Assembly: GCF_000701345.1 (NCBI RefSeq)
Contig: NZ_JNIJ01000013.1
Location: 62,001-126,000 of the forward strand
Source of the DNA: Bradyrhizobium sp. URHD0069
Lineage (GTDB): Bacteria > Pseudomonadota > Alphaproteobacteria > Rhizobiales > Xanthobacteraceae
DNA: 64,000 nucleotides
Direction: 5' to 3'
A program made the translations under genes and the position numbers. Below are positions 29,036-37,773 of the stretch, piece after piece. The notes below the pieces were generated by a model. The model worked only from the letters and a program-made list of their open reading frames with translations, was not told the DNA's origin and did not search any database. Every line of letters starts with the position of its first letter. Positions within the stretch are counted from its first letter, which is position 1.

Positions 29036-29228
29036 AGCTGCTTCGATCTCACGCGACCTACGACAATCAGGCTCGGCGCACCCGTCGGTCAACAAGGATG
29101 CGCCGTCGCCGCGAACAGTACATTTCGTTGGTCGCATTTTGCCGCCGCCATTTCTTGGCGGACTTCATCATCTATACGTGCGAGTTGATTTCCGACAGGC
29201 ACCACTCCAAGAGCGCCAGGCCAGCAGA

Positions 29229-30182
29229 CTACTTGGGCTCCAGGCCGATCCTATTTATCAAATCGCCCTTGATCGCGAAATCCGCCGCGACGTCAGCCCG
29301 GAACCCCGCGCCGTTCTTGTAACTCGGCACCTGGCCGCCATTGATGATGAACTGTTGGACTTCCGTGTCCCTCATTGCCACGGCGCAAGCATTCTCGAGC
29401 GAGGCCTTGACCGGGGCGGGCAAGCCCTTCGGCGCGAACACACCGTTGAGCGTAGGCACGTGCCGCACGCCGAGTTCCTTTGCGGTCGGCACATCCGGGA
29501 GCAGGGGGACGCGTTCTTCCGCAAACGTTACAAGCACGCGCATACCCTGCCCAAGCACCGAAAGCAGGCTCAACGCGCCAAAATCGAGCCGCCCTGCCAG
29601 CACCTCCGGAAGCATCGGACTATCACCGCGGAAAGCCACGGGCTGGAATTGCAGCTTGAGATTGCCAGCGAGATTCTCTACCGATAGGTGGGAGTTTGAG
29701 CTTACGCCGGCGTGCCCGAAGACCAATTTCCCCGGATCCGCCTTCGCCGCCGCAAACAGGTCCTGGGCGCTCTTGAACCTCGAATTTGTTGGAACCGCGA
29801 TCACGAACACGTTGTCGAAGGTGCGGCAAATGTACTCGAACGAATCCAAATTGTAGCGGAGGCCCTTGAACAGATGGGTCGCGTTGGCAATCGGCGTCGA
29901 GGGCCCACCACCTATCGTGTAGCCGTCTGGCGCCGCAGACGCGAGCGCATTAAATCCGATGCTGCCGGAGGCTCCGTCGCGGTTGAGTACAACAATGCTC
30001 TGACCAAGGGTTTCAGCCATAGCTCGTGCGACGCGGCGTCCCGTTATGTCGGTGCCGCCGCCCGCTGCGAATGGAATGATCATTTCTATAGGGCGCGTCG
30101 GCCATTGCTGAGCCGAAGCGCTCGTCGCGAATAGGATAGCGGCGGTCAGGGCGCCCATATGTGTTTTCATCAGTCTGCTCAT
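29229..30182 (-). CDS. Bug-family tripartite tricarboxylate receptor
   Basis: Periplasmic solute-binding protein of the Bug/TctC family, 317 residues, with a signal peptide ending SASAQQ. The mature N-terminus WPTRPIEMIIPFAAGGGTDITGRR is diagnostic of Bug proteins, which bind carboxylates such as aromatic and dicarboxylic acids. It is the last gene of the six-gene minus-strand arm of the catabolic cluster. No TctA/TctB membrane genes are in the window, so it must use a distant partner or act as a sensor. Confidence 0.87.
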   Translation of the reverse strand: MSRLMKTHMGALTAAILFATSASAQQWPTRPIEMIIPFAAGGGTDITGRRVARAMAETLGQSIVVLNRDGASGSIGFNALASAAPDGYTIGGGPSTPIANATHLFKGLRYNLDSFEYICRTFDNVFVIAVPTNSRFKSAQDLFAAAKADPGKLVFGHAGVSSNSHLSVENLAGNLKLQFQPVAFRGDSPMLPEVLAGRLDFGALSLLSVLGQGMRVLVTFAEERVPLLPDVPTAKELGVRHVPTLNGVFAPKGLPAPVKASLENACAVAMRDTEVQQFIINGGQVPSYKNGAGFRADVAADFAIKGDLINRIGLEPK

Positions 30183-30211
30183 TGTTGAAAATTCACGTCA
30201 GCGACGGACAC

Positions 30212-30631
30212 TCAAGTCTGCGCGGCAGGATGGGCTACAAGCTCGGCAAGCTCGATGAGCATGTTTCCAGTCGACTCCGGATCGATGAATGCGATCTTCG
30301 AGCCGTTGTGACCTGAGACCGGCTGATCATTGAGAAGCTTCACGCCCTTCGCCTTTAGTTCCGCGAGCGCTTCGGAAATGTCTTCCACTTCAAAGCAGAT
30401 GTGAAAAAGGCCGACGCCTCTCTCACCGATCCATTTTCGCGTTCGGGAGGTCGGGTCTTCGCTGTGCAGCAGCTCCAGATAGGTCTGGCCAACCGGGTAC
30501 ATCGCCAGCGTCGTCGTGTTGATACGCTCTTCGTATTCGAGGTTGAGCCCGAACAGATTTGTTAGCATTGACTTGCCGCCTTCAAGGTCATCGACCGCGA
30601 CGGCAATGTGTTCGATTCTCTTGATCTTCAT
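30212..30631 (-). CDS. VOC protein, methylmalonyl-CoA-epimerase-like
   Basis: A 139-residue glyoxalase-fold (VOC) enzyme with two beta-alpha-beta modules. RIEHIAVAVDDLEGG holds the first metal histidine, TYLELLHSEDP the glutamate, GLFHICFEVEDI the second histidine and NMLIELAEL the last glutamate, matching methylmalonyl-CoA epimerase. The ATG overlaps the stop of the upstream hydratase gene. In this cluster it probably epimerises a 2-methyl-branched acyl-CoA intermediate. Confidence 0.85.
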   Translation of the reverse strand: MKIKRIEHIAVAVDDLEGGKSMLTNLFGLNLEYEERINTTTLAMYPVGQTYLELLHSEDPTSRTRKWIGERGVGLFHICFEVEDISEALAELKAKGVKLLNDQPVSGHNGSKIAFIDPESTGNMLIELAELVAHPAAQT

Positions 30632-31512
30632 TTCCGCTCCCTTTCGCTGCTCGTGTTCATCCCCGGCGATCTTTCGTCGCCGAACGCTGCTCCCTGGTGT
30701 TCCGTAGCGAACCAGCTCGGCCGGCGCCGCTCTAAAAAGGCCTGCATGCCCTCTCTGCCATCGGCCGCAACCCGCATGGCGGCGGAGTGCGCGGCGGTCT
30801 TATGTGACACGGCGTCGTCGATGTGGCTCCAGGACGCCCGCGCGGTGAGGGCTTTGGTCGCCGCGACGGCTGAGGGGCAGCTTGCGAGGACGGCAGCCAC
30901 GACCTGATCGCGGGCTTGGCGAAGGCCAGTCTCGTCGTCGACAAGCTCATGCACGAGCCCGATCCCGTGCGCTCGAGCGGCGGAAAATCGTTCGCCGGTC
31001 AGGAGGTATCGTTGCGCCTGGCGCGGTCCCATTGCGGCGACGACATAGGGCGAAATGACGCTCGGAGTGAGGCCGATACGCACTTCGGTCAATCCGAACT
31101 GTGCGTCGCGTCCTGCGATGACGACATCGCATGCGGCCACGAGCCCTACGCCGCCGCCGAGACAAGCGCCCTGCACCAGTGCGATGGTCGGCAAAGGAAG
31201 GGAGTGAAGCTGCTGAAACATCGCGGCGATGCGCTTTGCGTCTGCTAAATTCTCGTCTTCCCTGAACGTTGCGGCTCGCCGCATCCAGGTTATATCGGCG
31301 CCGGCACAGAAATGCGTTCCCGCGCCTTGCAACACGATCGCCCGCACGCCCGGGGTCTTGCTCAGGTCACGAAAGGCATCGTGGAGGAGCCCGACAAGAT
31401 GTTCATCATAGGCATTACGCACTAGCGGACGATTCAGAGTGACGTCGGCCACTCCTTGCGCCGACAGAGCAACGACCAGGGAATCAGCGTTAGGCGGCGT
31501 ACTATCGCTCAT
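30628..31512 (-). CDS. Enoyl-CoA hydratase, methylglutaconyl-CoA-hydratase-like
   Basis: Crotonase-fold enzyme of 294 residues. The oxyanion-hole motifs are THFCAGADITWMRR and QGACLGGGVGLVAACDVV. The GADITWMRR and ENLADAKRIAAMF pattern and VISPYVVAAMG are typical of the LiuC/AtuE group that hydrates 3-methylglutaconyl-CoA or isohexenylglutaconyl-CoA. A biotin carboxylase that would make such a substrate is not present here, so the true substrate may differ. Confidence 0.85.
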   Translation of the reverse strand: MSDSTPPNADSLVVALSAQGVADVTLNRPLVRNAYDEHLVGLLHDAFRDLSKTPGVRAIVLQGAGTHFCAGADITWMRRAATFREDENLADAKRIAAMFQQLHSLPLPTIALVQGACLGGGVGLVAACDVVIAGRDAQFGLTEVRIGLTPSVISPYVVAAMGPRQAQRYLLTGERFSAARAHGIGLVHELVDDETGLRQARDQVVAAVLASCPSAVAATKALTARASWSHIDDAVSHKTAAHSAAMRVAADGREGMQAFLERRRPSWFATEHQGAAFGDERSPGMNTSSERERK

Positions 31513-31542
31513 GGTGTCGACTGCATGGGGGGGTGGGTGAAG

Positions 31543-31887
31543 TCACGTCATCGTTGCGGAGAGCATCGTCTTGAGCCGCTCGAGGAAGAATGGAGCACAT
31601 TTCATGATCCGCGTTTCCATATGCAGCATCAGCGGATGGATCTTGGGGCGATAGGCTTGCCATTCGGGATCGGCGAATAACGCGGCTCGGCAGCGTTCGC
31701 GCTGATTAAGGTCGTCATAGGCCCACATATGGACGATCAGATTCTGCACGCCAACTTCGGTCGCGTAGTATCCGAGCATGTGGGGCAGGTACTTGAGCTG
31801 GACCGGCATCCCGTGCGTTTCGTAATGGTGGAAATACTCGTCGACCTTACCTGGCCGAAGGCGATACATTCGTTCTTCGACGTACAT
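31543..31887 (-). CDS. NIPSNAP-family protein
   Basis: A 114-residue protein with the ferredoxin-like NIPSNAP fold. It begins YVEERMYRLRPGKVDEYFHHYETHGMPVQLKYLPHMLGYYATEVG and has the conserved IVHMWAYDDLNQRERCRAALFADPEW. Function is unknown but these genes recur in acyl-CoA and aromatic catabolic operons. It lies between the receptor and hydratase genes of the minus arm. Confidence 0.82.
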   Translation of the reverse strand: MYVEERMYRLRPGKVDEYFHHYETHGMPVQLKYLPHMLGYYATEVGVQNLIVHMWAYDDLNQRERCRAALFADPEWQAYRPKIHPLMLHMETRIMKCAPFFLERLKTMLSATMT

Positions 31888-31979
31888 GATCTCCTCCCTT
31901 CGTTAGCGTCGGCGCTTCGGCCGGCGTTGCCTTCCGACTCCCTACGCCGGACATGCGTTGGTGTTTTTTGAGCGCGCTA

Positions 31980-32972
31980 TCATTCAGGCGTGATGTTTGC
32001 GGCGCGGATCGCCGCTCCCATCTTCTCGTATTCAGATTTGAGGAAGGCGTTGAACTCCGATGCCGAGTTTCCAGCAGGGACAAATCCGATCGCCTTGAGT
32101 TTCTCCTGTACGGCAGGCTTCCCGATGGCCTTTACGAAGGCCGCGTTCAGCTTCTCGATATGGGCGGGAGGCGTCTTGGCGGGCGCGACGATGCCGTACC
32201 AGTTTGCGGAATCGAAGCCGGGAAAGCCCGATTCAGCGATCGTCGGGACTGACGGTAGCATGGACGCCCGGGTCTTCGTCGTAACGGCGAGTGCACGAAC
32301 ACGACCATCGGAGACGAAGGGAGACGCCGTTGTGAGCGCGTCGAATACCAGGTCGATGCGGCCGGCAAGCAAGTCCATGTTGGCCTCTGGTCCCCTGTAG
32401 GGGACATGCTGCAGTTTGATGCCTGCCGCCATTTCGAACAAAAGCGCCGCCGTGTGGTTGGAAGTGCCGATGCCCGGCGTTCCATAGGTGATTGTGCCCG
32501 GATTAGCTTTGGCGCGCGCGATCAGATCCTGGAGACTGGTGATCGGGCTGCCCGCCGACACGATGATCAGGAGCGGGCTGGCTCCGGCCAAGGTGACGCC
32601 GGTGAAGTCATCCAGGCGGTACGACATACTTCGTTTGAGATGGGGACTGATCACCATTGCCCCGGCGGCGGCAGTCATCAGGATGTGTCCGTCAGGGTCG
32701 GATTTGGCGACGAAGTCGCCGGCAATAATGCCGCCCGCACCGGCCTTGTTCTCCACGATGATCGGTTGCCCGAGAAAAGGCGACGCCTCTTCCGCGAGGA
32801 TGCGGCTCACCGTGTCGATGCCGCCACCGGCGGTATAGCCGACCTGCAGCCGAATGGGGCGGTTCGGGAAGGTTTCAGCCTTTGCTCCGGTAACGCACCC
32901 AAGGAAACCAGCAACAGCAAGCAGGGTGCAGGCCGCAGCCCTGCGCGTACGGATCAACGCGGGTATCGCCAT
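31980..32972 (-). CDS. Bug-family tripartite tricarboxylate receptor, second
   Basis: Periplasmic binding protein of about 330 residues with signal peptide (AAACTLLAVAGFLGCVTGAKAE) and the Bug N-terminus FPNRPIRLQVGYTAGGGIDTVSR. The ATG at 32972 is chosen over a TTG nine bases earlier because AAAGGA is correctly spaced. Two distinct Bug receptors in one operon suggest two related carboxylates or one for uptake and one for sensing. Confidence 0.87.
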   Translation of the reverse strand: MAIPALIRTRRAAACTLLAVAGFLGCVTGAKAETFPNRPIRLQVGYTAGGGIDTVSRILAEEASPFLGQPIIVENKAGAGGIIAGDFVAKSDPDGHILMTAAAGAMVISPHLKRSMSYRLDDFTGVTLAGASPLLIIVSAGSPITSLQDLIARAKANPGTITYGTPGIGTSNHTAALLFEMAAGIKLQHVPYRGPEANMDLLAGRIDLVFDALTTASPFVSDGRVRALAVTTKTRASMLPSVPTIAESGFPGFDSANWYGIVAPAKTPPAHIEKLNAAFVKAIGKPAVQEKLKAIGFVPAGNSASEFNAFLKSEYEKMGAAIRAANITPE

Positions 32973-32977
32973 CGTAG

Positions 32978-33520
32978 TCAATCCTTTTGGGTAGATGATT
33001 CCGCTCGGCCATTCGTGCGCTCAGCGTCATGGTCGAGAACCTGATAGATGTGGAAACCTTCGAGGGCGGTCTCACCGCGCTGATTGACGAGCGCTGTGGT
33101 GATGCGGACGAAGCGCTTGCCGCCCTCGGACCAGATTTTCTCGACGTGAAAGCGGGGAGTGACGGTGTCGCCAACGACCACCGGCTTCAGGAACCGCGAA
33201 CCCTGTTCGACGAAGACAAAGCCCTCGATCTGGCGTGACACCGACGAGGCGCCGAGCGCGGTCATCGCGGTGACGAGAAGTCCATGCGCGAGCGGTTTCT
33301 GAAAGCGCGTACGCCGCGCATATTCGACGTCATAGTGAATCGGGTGGTTGTCCCCTGTGACGCCGGAGAAAAGTACGAAGTGAGCGTCCGTCAGCGTCTT
33401 GGACGGACTCGAGAACGCCTGCCCAAGTGTCAGGATGAGTTCATCGTCATCTTGGGCTGCCCACGCATCTTTGTGTTCCACGCCCGGCGCTCTCTTTCCT
33501 GATTGCTTTTTCGAATGCAC
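32978..33520 (-). CDS. MaoC-family (R)-hydratase
   Basis: Hot-dog-fold hydratase of about 180 residues. The hydratase-2 motif is intact: HFVLFSGVTGDNHPIHYDVEYA with catalytic Asp and His, then FQKPLAHGLLV. The GTG at 33520 follows AGGAGA with good spacing and is preferred to an upstream TTG. First gene of the minus arm; its promoter lies in the gap containing the 33624 palindrome. Confidence 0.83.
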   Translation of the reverse strand: MHSKKQSGKRAPGVEHKDAWAAQDDDELILTLGQAFSSPSKTLTDAHFVLFSGVTGDNHPIHYDVEYARRTRFQKPLAHGLLVTAMTALGASSVSRQIEGFVFVEQGSRFLKPVVVGDTVTPRFHVEKIWSEGGKRFVRITTALVNQRGETALEGFHIYQVLDHDAERTNGRAESSTQKD

Positions 33521-33623
33521 GTCTTTCTCTCCTGAACAGGGAGCAGCATGCAATGACGCTGACCCTCGGGTCAATACTAATTAGCGGAGGCAACAATTGA
33601 TGTATGGAGGCCAAGCGATACTG

Positions 33624-33639
33624 TTGACTAGACAGTCAA
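33624..33639. promoter_or_regulatory. Palindromic operator between the two catabolic arms
   Basis: TTGACT-AGAC-AGTCAA is a perfect 6-4-6 inverted repeat in the 192-base gap between the divergent MaoC and acyl-CoA dehydrogenase genes. Size and symmetry suit a TetR-family repressor, and one is encoded at the end of the plus arm. Confidence 0.6.
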
Positions 33640-33712
33640 GTCTGGTAGGAGTTGCGAACGAGCTAGGGGTATGCCGCTGGCGGACGACCCTGGAGAGTGG
33701 TGGGAGCTGTTG

Positions 33713-34912
33713 ATGGGGGCACCATTGGACATTGCCGTGGGCTCGTACGGACTCACTGAATTGCAGCGTGAGCTGAAAGCCGGCGCGCGCGCATTTGCCC
33801 AAAGGGTATTGGCCCCGGCTGCGCAGGAAGCGGATAGGGCTGGAGGCGATTTTCCGAGCGCGGTCCTTGCTGAGATGGCCCGAGCCGGCTTCCTGGGACT
33901 GGATGTGCCCGAGGAATTCGGCGGGCAGGGCCTCGACACGCTGACCTGCGCCGCCATTCTCGAAGAGCTGGCAGGTGGCTGGTTTTCCTCGACCATCTAC
34001 GCGATGAACCTTGCAACGGGACCGCTACTTGCGGCAGCGTCCGGCGCGCAGCGTGCGCGCTACCTTCCGGGGATTTGCAAGGGCGAGCTGGTGCCCGCCT
34101 TCGCCCTAACGGAGGCGACCGGCGGGTCCGATGCTGCAGCCATCCGCACGCGCGCCGTCCGTGACGGCTCGGACTACGTCATCACCGGACAGAAGATATT
34201 CATCACCAATGCGCACCGGGCGGACGTGCTGATTGTATTCGCCAGATTGGCGGGCGACGAGAGGCGCGGAAAGGGGATCTCGATCTTCCTGGTTGAAAAG
34301 GGTGCGCAGGGACTCATCATCGGGCAGCGGTTTGCGACGCTCGCGCATGGCGCGAACCCGATCTGGGAGGTGGTGTTCGACGGTTGCCGGATCCCCGCAG
34401 AAAATCTCGTGGGGATTGAGGGCGAGGGCTTTACCTATATCCAGCGGGATTTTGCGAAGATTCGCGCTGTGTACGGGTCGCGTTGCGTGGGTGTCGCGCA
34501 AGCCGCGTTCGATTACGCCCTGCAATACATCAACGAGCGCACGCAGTTCGGCCAGCCGGTGGCAAGCTTCCAGGGTATCCGCTTCAAAGTGGCCGATCTC
34601 GTTGCGAAAATTGAGGCCGCGCGCCAGCTTTCCTATCGCGCGGCGGTTGCCGCCGATGCGTTGAGTCCCGATGCTCCGGCCGCGGCATCGATGGCGAAGC
34701 TATTCGCGAGTTCGGTGGCGGTCGAGGCGACTGGCGATGCGCTCCAAATGATGGGCGGGCACGGATACATCAAAGACCACCCGTTGGAGCGCTATTACCG
34801 CGAGGCGAAGCTGTTCCAAATCGGCGACGGGACCGATCAGATGCTCCGTCTGCTGATTTCCCGCTTTGCAAATCAACGTGCGAAAGACAAGCAATCGGCG
34901 CAGCTTTTGTGA
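33713..34912 (+). CDS. Acyl-CoA dehydrogenase, Asp at the usual Glu site
   Basis: FAD-dependent acyl-CoA dehydrogenase of about 400 residues. Typical segments are FALTEATGGSDAAAIRTRA (FAD and substrate loop), RTQFGQPVASFQGIRFKVADL and MMGGHGYIKDHPLERYYREAKLFQIGDGTDQM. Where medium-chain enzymes have the catalytic Glu (YEGT) this one has GDGT, an Asp. The start at 33713 has GGGAG at eight bases; an ATG at 33671 is also in frame. First gene of the plus arm; electrons would go to an electron-transfer flavoprotein encoded elsewhere. Confidence 0.87.
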   Translation: MGAPLDIAVGSYGLTELQRELKAGARAFAQRVLAPAAQEADRAGGDFPSAVLAEMARAGFLGLDVPEEFGGQGLDTLTCAAILEELAGGWFSSTIYAMNLATGPLLAAASGAQRARYLPGICKGELVPAFALTEATGGSDAAAIRTRAVRDGSDYVITGQKIFITNAHRADVLIVFARLAGDERRGKGISIFLVEKGAQGLIIGQRFATLAHGANPIWEVVFDGCRIPAENLVGIEGEGFTYIQRDFAKIRAVYGSRCVGVAQAAFDYALQYINERTQFGQPVASFQGIRFKVADLVAKIEAARQLSYRAAVAADALSPDAPAAASMAKLFASSVAVEATGDALQMMGGHGYIKDHPLERYYREAKLFQIGDGTDQMLRLLISRFANQRAKDKQSAQLL

Positions 34913-34983
34913 TGTGCCGAGACGGCCTCCGGCATCGGCGGCCTATTCGAATGGTGTTCGTTGAGTGCTGATTGGAGGGATAA

Positions 34984-35382
34984 GTGCACGAGGTGATAAG
35001 CGTTCCAAATTGGAATCCCCGTTTAACCTATTCGCCCGCGGTGCGCGCAGGGGACTTCATCTACGTGTCCGGGACGGTTGCGTCGAATGAGAACGGAGAG
35101 GTCGTTCACCCCGGCGATATCGTTGGCCAGACGCGATACGTCTACGGGAAGATCGCGCGTATTCTGGGCAGTGCTGGCGTCGAACTTTCGTCAATCGTCG
35201 ATACGCTCGAGTTCTACATTCCCGATCCCAATTACCGTGACACGGCAGCGGTGCGCCGCGAACTGTTCGGGGAAAAATTTCCGACGGCGACCGGCATTCC
35301 TGTCCAGTCCCTGATACGCGAAGGTGCGCTGATCGAGATCAAGGTCGTAGCCTACGCGCCTCAGCGATCCGTCCAATCATAG
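34984..35382 (+). CDS. RidA-family protein
   Basis: A 132-residue trimeric RidA/YjgF-type protein with a GTG start behind GGAGG. Core motifs are AGDFIYVSGTVASNENGEVVHPGDIVGQTR and a C-terminal PVQSLIREGALIEIKVVAYAP; the conserved arginine for imine deamination appears shifted or missing (the usual PxRxxV is PVQSLI). It may be a catabolic variant rather than an enamine deaminase. Confidence 0.8.
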   Translation: MHEVISVPNWNPRLTYSPAVRAGDFIYVSGTVASNENGEVVHPGDIVGQTRYVYGKIARILGSAGVELSSIVDTLEFYIPDPNYRDTAAVRRELFGEKFPTATGIPVQSLIREGALIEIKVVAYAPQRSVQS

Positions 35383-35454
35383 TGAAGGACCCGCGCCGGG
35401 GTTGCAGCGTCACCTCTGTCGACCCCTTGCACGAACACGTGGGAATGTCGTCTC

Positions 35455-36621
35455 ATGACAATGCTGCGGCGTCTTGCCGATGACAGTATCGAGGGAGCTG
35501 GCGACGATGTCGCCATGGTTCTCGACGTCCTGGAACGCATGCTGCAGGATGGCGAGAGCCGTCAGACCTTTCGGGCTTGTCGTCAGCGTCCAGATGAAGC
35601 GCGGGACAATCGTGTCTGGAAGCTCATGTGTGAGACGGGGATCGCGCATGTCTGCTATCCGCAGGAACTCGGCGGTTCTGGCGCGTCGCTTGCCAGTGCA
35701 GTGCTCTTGGCCGAGACGATCGGGCGTCACCTGGGACCGGATGCATTTACGGCTTGCAGCTTCTTTGCCGGTGCATTCCTCAATGGACCGAACGCTTCCC
35801 AATTGGCGGCGGGGCGGGCGCTTCTCGGTGGTGATCTGCCGGTGATTGCGCTCGCGCTTCAGGATGTCGAGGCGAGCGCGCCCGCGCCACGGGCCGAACT
35901 CGCACTAGAAGGTGGATCTCGCGTCCTGCGTGGGGAGAAGCAGCGCGTCCGAGGCGCGCCGTTTGCCACGGCATTCATTGTGACGGCGTGGGACGGCGAC
36001 GAGCCTGTTGCTTGCCTCGTTCCGGCAGGTGCGACCGGTGTTGACGTCACCTACACGCCGCTTTTCGATGGGACATCGGCTGCCAGGCTCCACCTGAACG
36101 GTGTGCCGCTACGCGATGAAAATGTACTGGCGCGCGGCGCAGCATGCACGGCCGCGCTGACGCAGGCGACCGAATGGACGAACGTCGCCATCTCGGCGGA
36201 ACTTCTGGGGATCCAAACCACGCTCCTGGAAATGACTCTGGAGCACATCAAGACGCGACGGCAGTTCGACCGGCCCCTGGGCGATTTCCAGGTCCTCCGC
36301 CACCGCGCCGCCGACATGTTCACGTCGCGAGAGATGACCCGCGTGGTCGTCTTGGAGGCGATCCAGATGCTGCAAAGTGATGCATCGCCGCTGCACCGGC
36401 AGATCATAGCCAGCCGAGCGAAGGCGCGCGCGACGGATTCAGCCGAAAAGATCGGGCGCGAAGCCATCCAGATGCACGGAGCGATAGGCTTCAGCGACGA
36501 GTGCGACGTTGGTCTTTTTGTGAAGCGTGCACGCGTGCTTTCCCCGTGGCTCGGGGGCGTCGAGCACCATCGGCGGCGTTTTGCCGAACTGGCATCCGTG
36601 GCCGTGGGCGAGGTGGAGTGA
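35455..36621 (+). CDS. Acyl-CoA dehydrogenase, probable non-catalytic partner
   Basis: A divergent acyl-CoA dehydrogenase of 388 residues. The C-terminal domain is recognisable (EHIKTRRQFDRPLGDFQVLRHRAADM and REAIQMHGAIGFSDECDVGLFVKRA), but the N-terminal half is weakly conserved and no catalytic Glu is seen: the usual YEGT region reads SPWLGGVEHHRRRF. Such proteins pair with a catalytic homologue in heterotetramers, as known for steroid side-chain enzymes. The next gene, three bases on, is the likely partner. Confidence 0.82.
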   Translation: MTMLRRLADDSIEGAGDDVAMVLDVLERMLQDGESRQTFRACRQRPDEARDNRVWKLMCETGIAHVCYPQELGGSGASLASAVLLAETIGRHLGPDAFTACSFFAGAFLNGPNASQLAAGRALLGGDLPVIALALQDVEASAPAPRAELALEGGSRVLRGEKQRVRGAPFATAFIVTAWDGDEPVACLVPAGATGVDVTYTPLFDGTSAARLHLNGVPLRDENVLARGAACTAALTQATEWTNVAISAELLGIQTTLLEMTLEHIKTRRQFDRPLGDFQVLRHRAADMFTSREMTRVVVLEAIQMLQSDASPLHRQIIASRAKARATDSAEKIGREAIQMHGAIGFSDECDVGLFVKRARVLSPWLGGVEHHRRRFAELASVAVGEVE

Positions 36622-36624
36622 GTC

Positions 36625-37767
36625 ATGAACTGGATCGAAATGACGGACGAGGCGTTTCGCGATCTGCTCCGTGCATTCTTCGCCGCAAACGTTCCCAGCC
36701 ATCTGCGGAACCATCCACACCGAATCCCGCGCTGGGCTGAATCGAAGGACTGGTATCTCACCCTCGCCAGCAAGGGCTGGCTTGCTCCCAACTGGCCGCG
36801 TGAGCACGGCGGCATGGGCCTCGATGCCGGCAAGCTTCTGATCTATTTCTCCGAGATCGAACGGGCGGGAATTCCACGTCTCTACGACATGGGGCTCTAT
36901 ATGCTCGGTCCCGTGCTGATCCGGCACGGCACAGAGGAACAGAAGCAGACCTATCTCCCGAAGATCCTCAGTGGCAAGCATCTCTGGGCACAAGGCTACT
37001 CTGAACCAGAGGCCGGATCGGATCTCGCCAACCTGCGTACGACCGCGACGCTTAAGGATGGGGAGTTCATCGTGAACGGCCAGAAACTCTGGTCAACGTT
37101 TCTCGATGACGCCACCCATATGTATATTCTTGCACGCACCAAAACCGGAACACGCAAGCAAGAAGGCATCAGTTTCATCATCGTCGATCTGGCAAGCCCG
37201 GGCATCACGCGACGGCTGATCAAAACGCTTGCAGGTCAGGACGAACTGGGTGAGGTCTTCTTTGACAATGTGCGGGTTCCTTACGAAAATCTCGTCGGGC
37301 CACTGCACAACGGATGGGGCCTTGCAAAGGATCTCCTGGAGTTCGAGCGGCTCAACAACGGCAGCCCGAAGCTTCCGCTGTCGGCCCTGAACCTCTTGAC
37401 CGCCTACGGGGTGTCGAACGGCGTTCTCCAGGACCCGTGGATCAGTTCGCGCTTCACCCAGCTACGGATGGATCTCGAAGACCAGATAACGGCCTACCGC
37501 TATTTCGGTGAGCGGCTGAAGTCCGGAAAGGGCGTGGGACCCGAAGTCTCAATCCTGAAGGTCTGGTCCACCGAGACATTCCAGAGGATCGCCGATCTGT
37601 TTCTTGAACTCACCGGTGAAGAGGGCATCGAGGCCTATTGGTCCGATGACGACCCGACCGGTGCACTGCGCATGTTCTTCAATTCGCGGCCTGCTACGAT
37701 TTATGCGGGCTGCAATGAAGTGCAGCGCGACATTCTCGCTAAACGCGTCCTCCAACTGCCAGGGTGA
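36625..37767 (+). CDS. Acyl-CoA dehydrogenase, probable catalytic partner
   Basis: A 380-residue enzyme of the CaiA/FadE-like group. Visible motifs are GYSEPEAGSDLANLRTTATL (FAD loop), INGQKLWSTFLDDATHMY-like central strand and IYAGCNEVQRDILAKRVL at the end. The usual YEGT glutamate is replaced by Ala, but a Glu lies in LLEFERLNNG around residue 240, the site used in isovaleryl-CoA and steroid dehydrogenases. Together with the preceding homologue it would form an alpha2beta2 enzyme (inference). Confidence 0.85.
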   Translation: MNWIEMTDEAFRDLLRAFFAANVPSHLRNHPHRIPRWAESKDWYLTLASKGWLAPNWPREHGGMGLDAGKLLIYFSEIERAGIPRLYDMGLYMLGPVLIRHGTEEQKQTYLPKILSGKHLWAQGYSEPEAGSDLANLRTTATLKDGEFIVNGQKLWSTFLDDATHMYILARTKTGTRKQEGISFIIVDLASPGITRRLIKTLAGQDELGEVFFDNVRVPYENLVGPLHNGWGLAKDLLEFERLNNGSPKLPLSALNLLTAYGVSNGVLQDPWISSRFTQLRMDLEDQITAYRYFGERLKSGKGVGPEVSILKVWSTETFQRIADLFLELTGEEGIEAYWSDDDPTGALRMFFNSRPATIYAGCNEVQRDILAKRVLQLPG

Positions 37768-37773
37768 ACAAGT

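Noticed and set aside
36051..36833. 260-codon minus-strand frame across two acyl-CoA dehydrogenase genes
   Set aside because: Antisense to well-supported dehydrogenase coding sequence, no motif.
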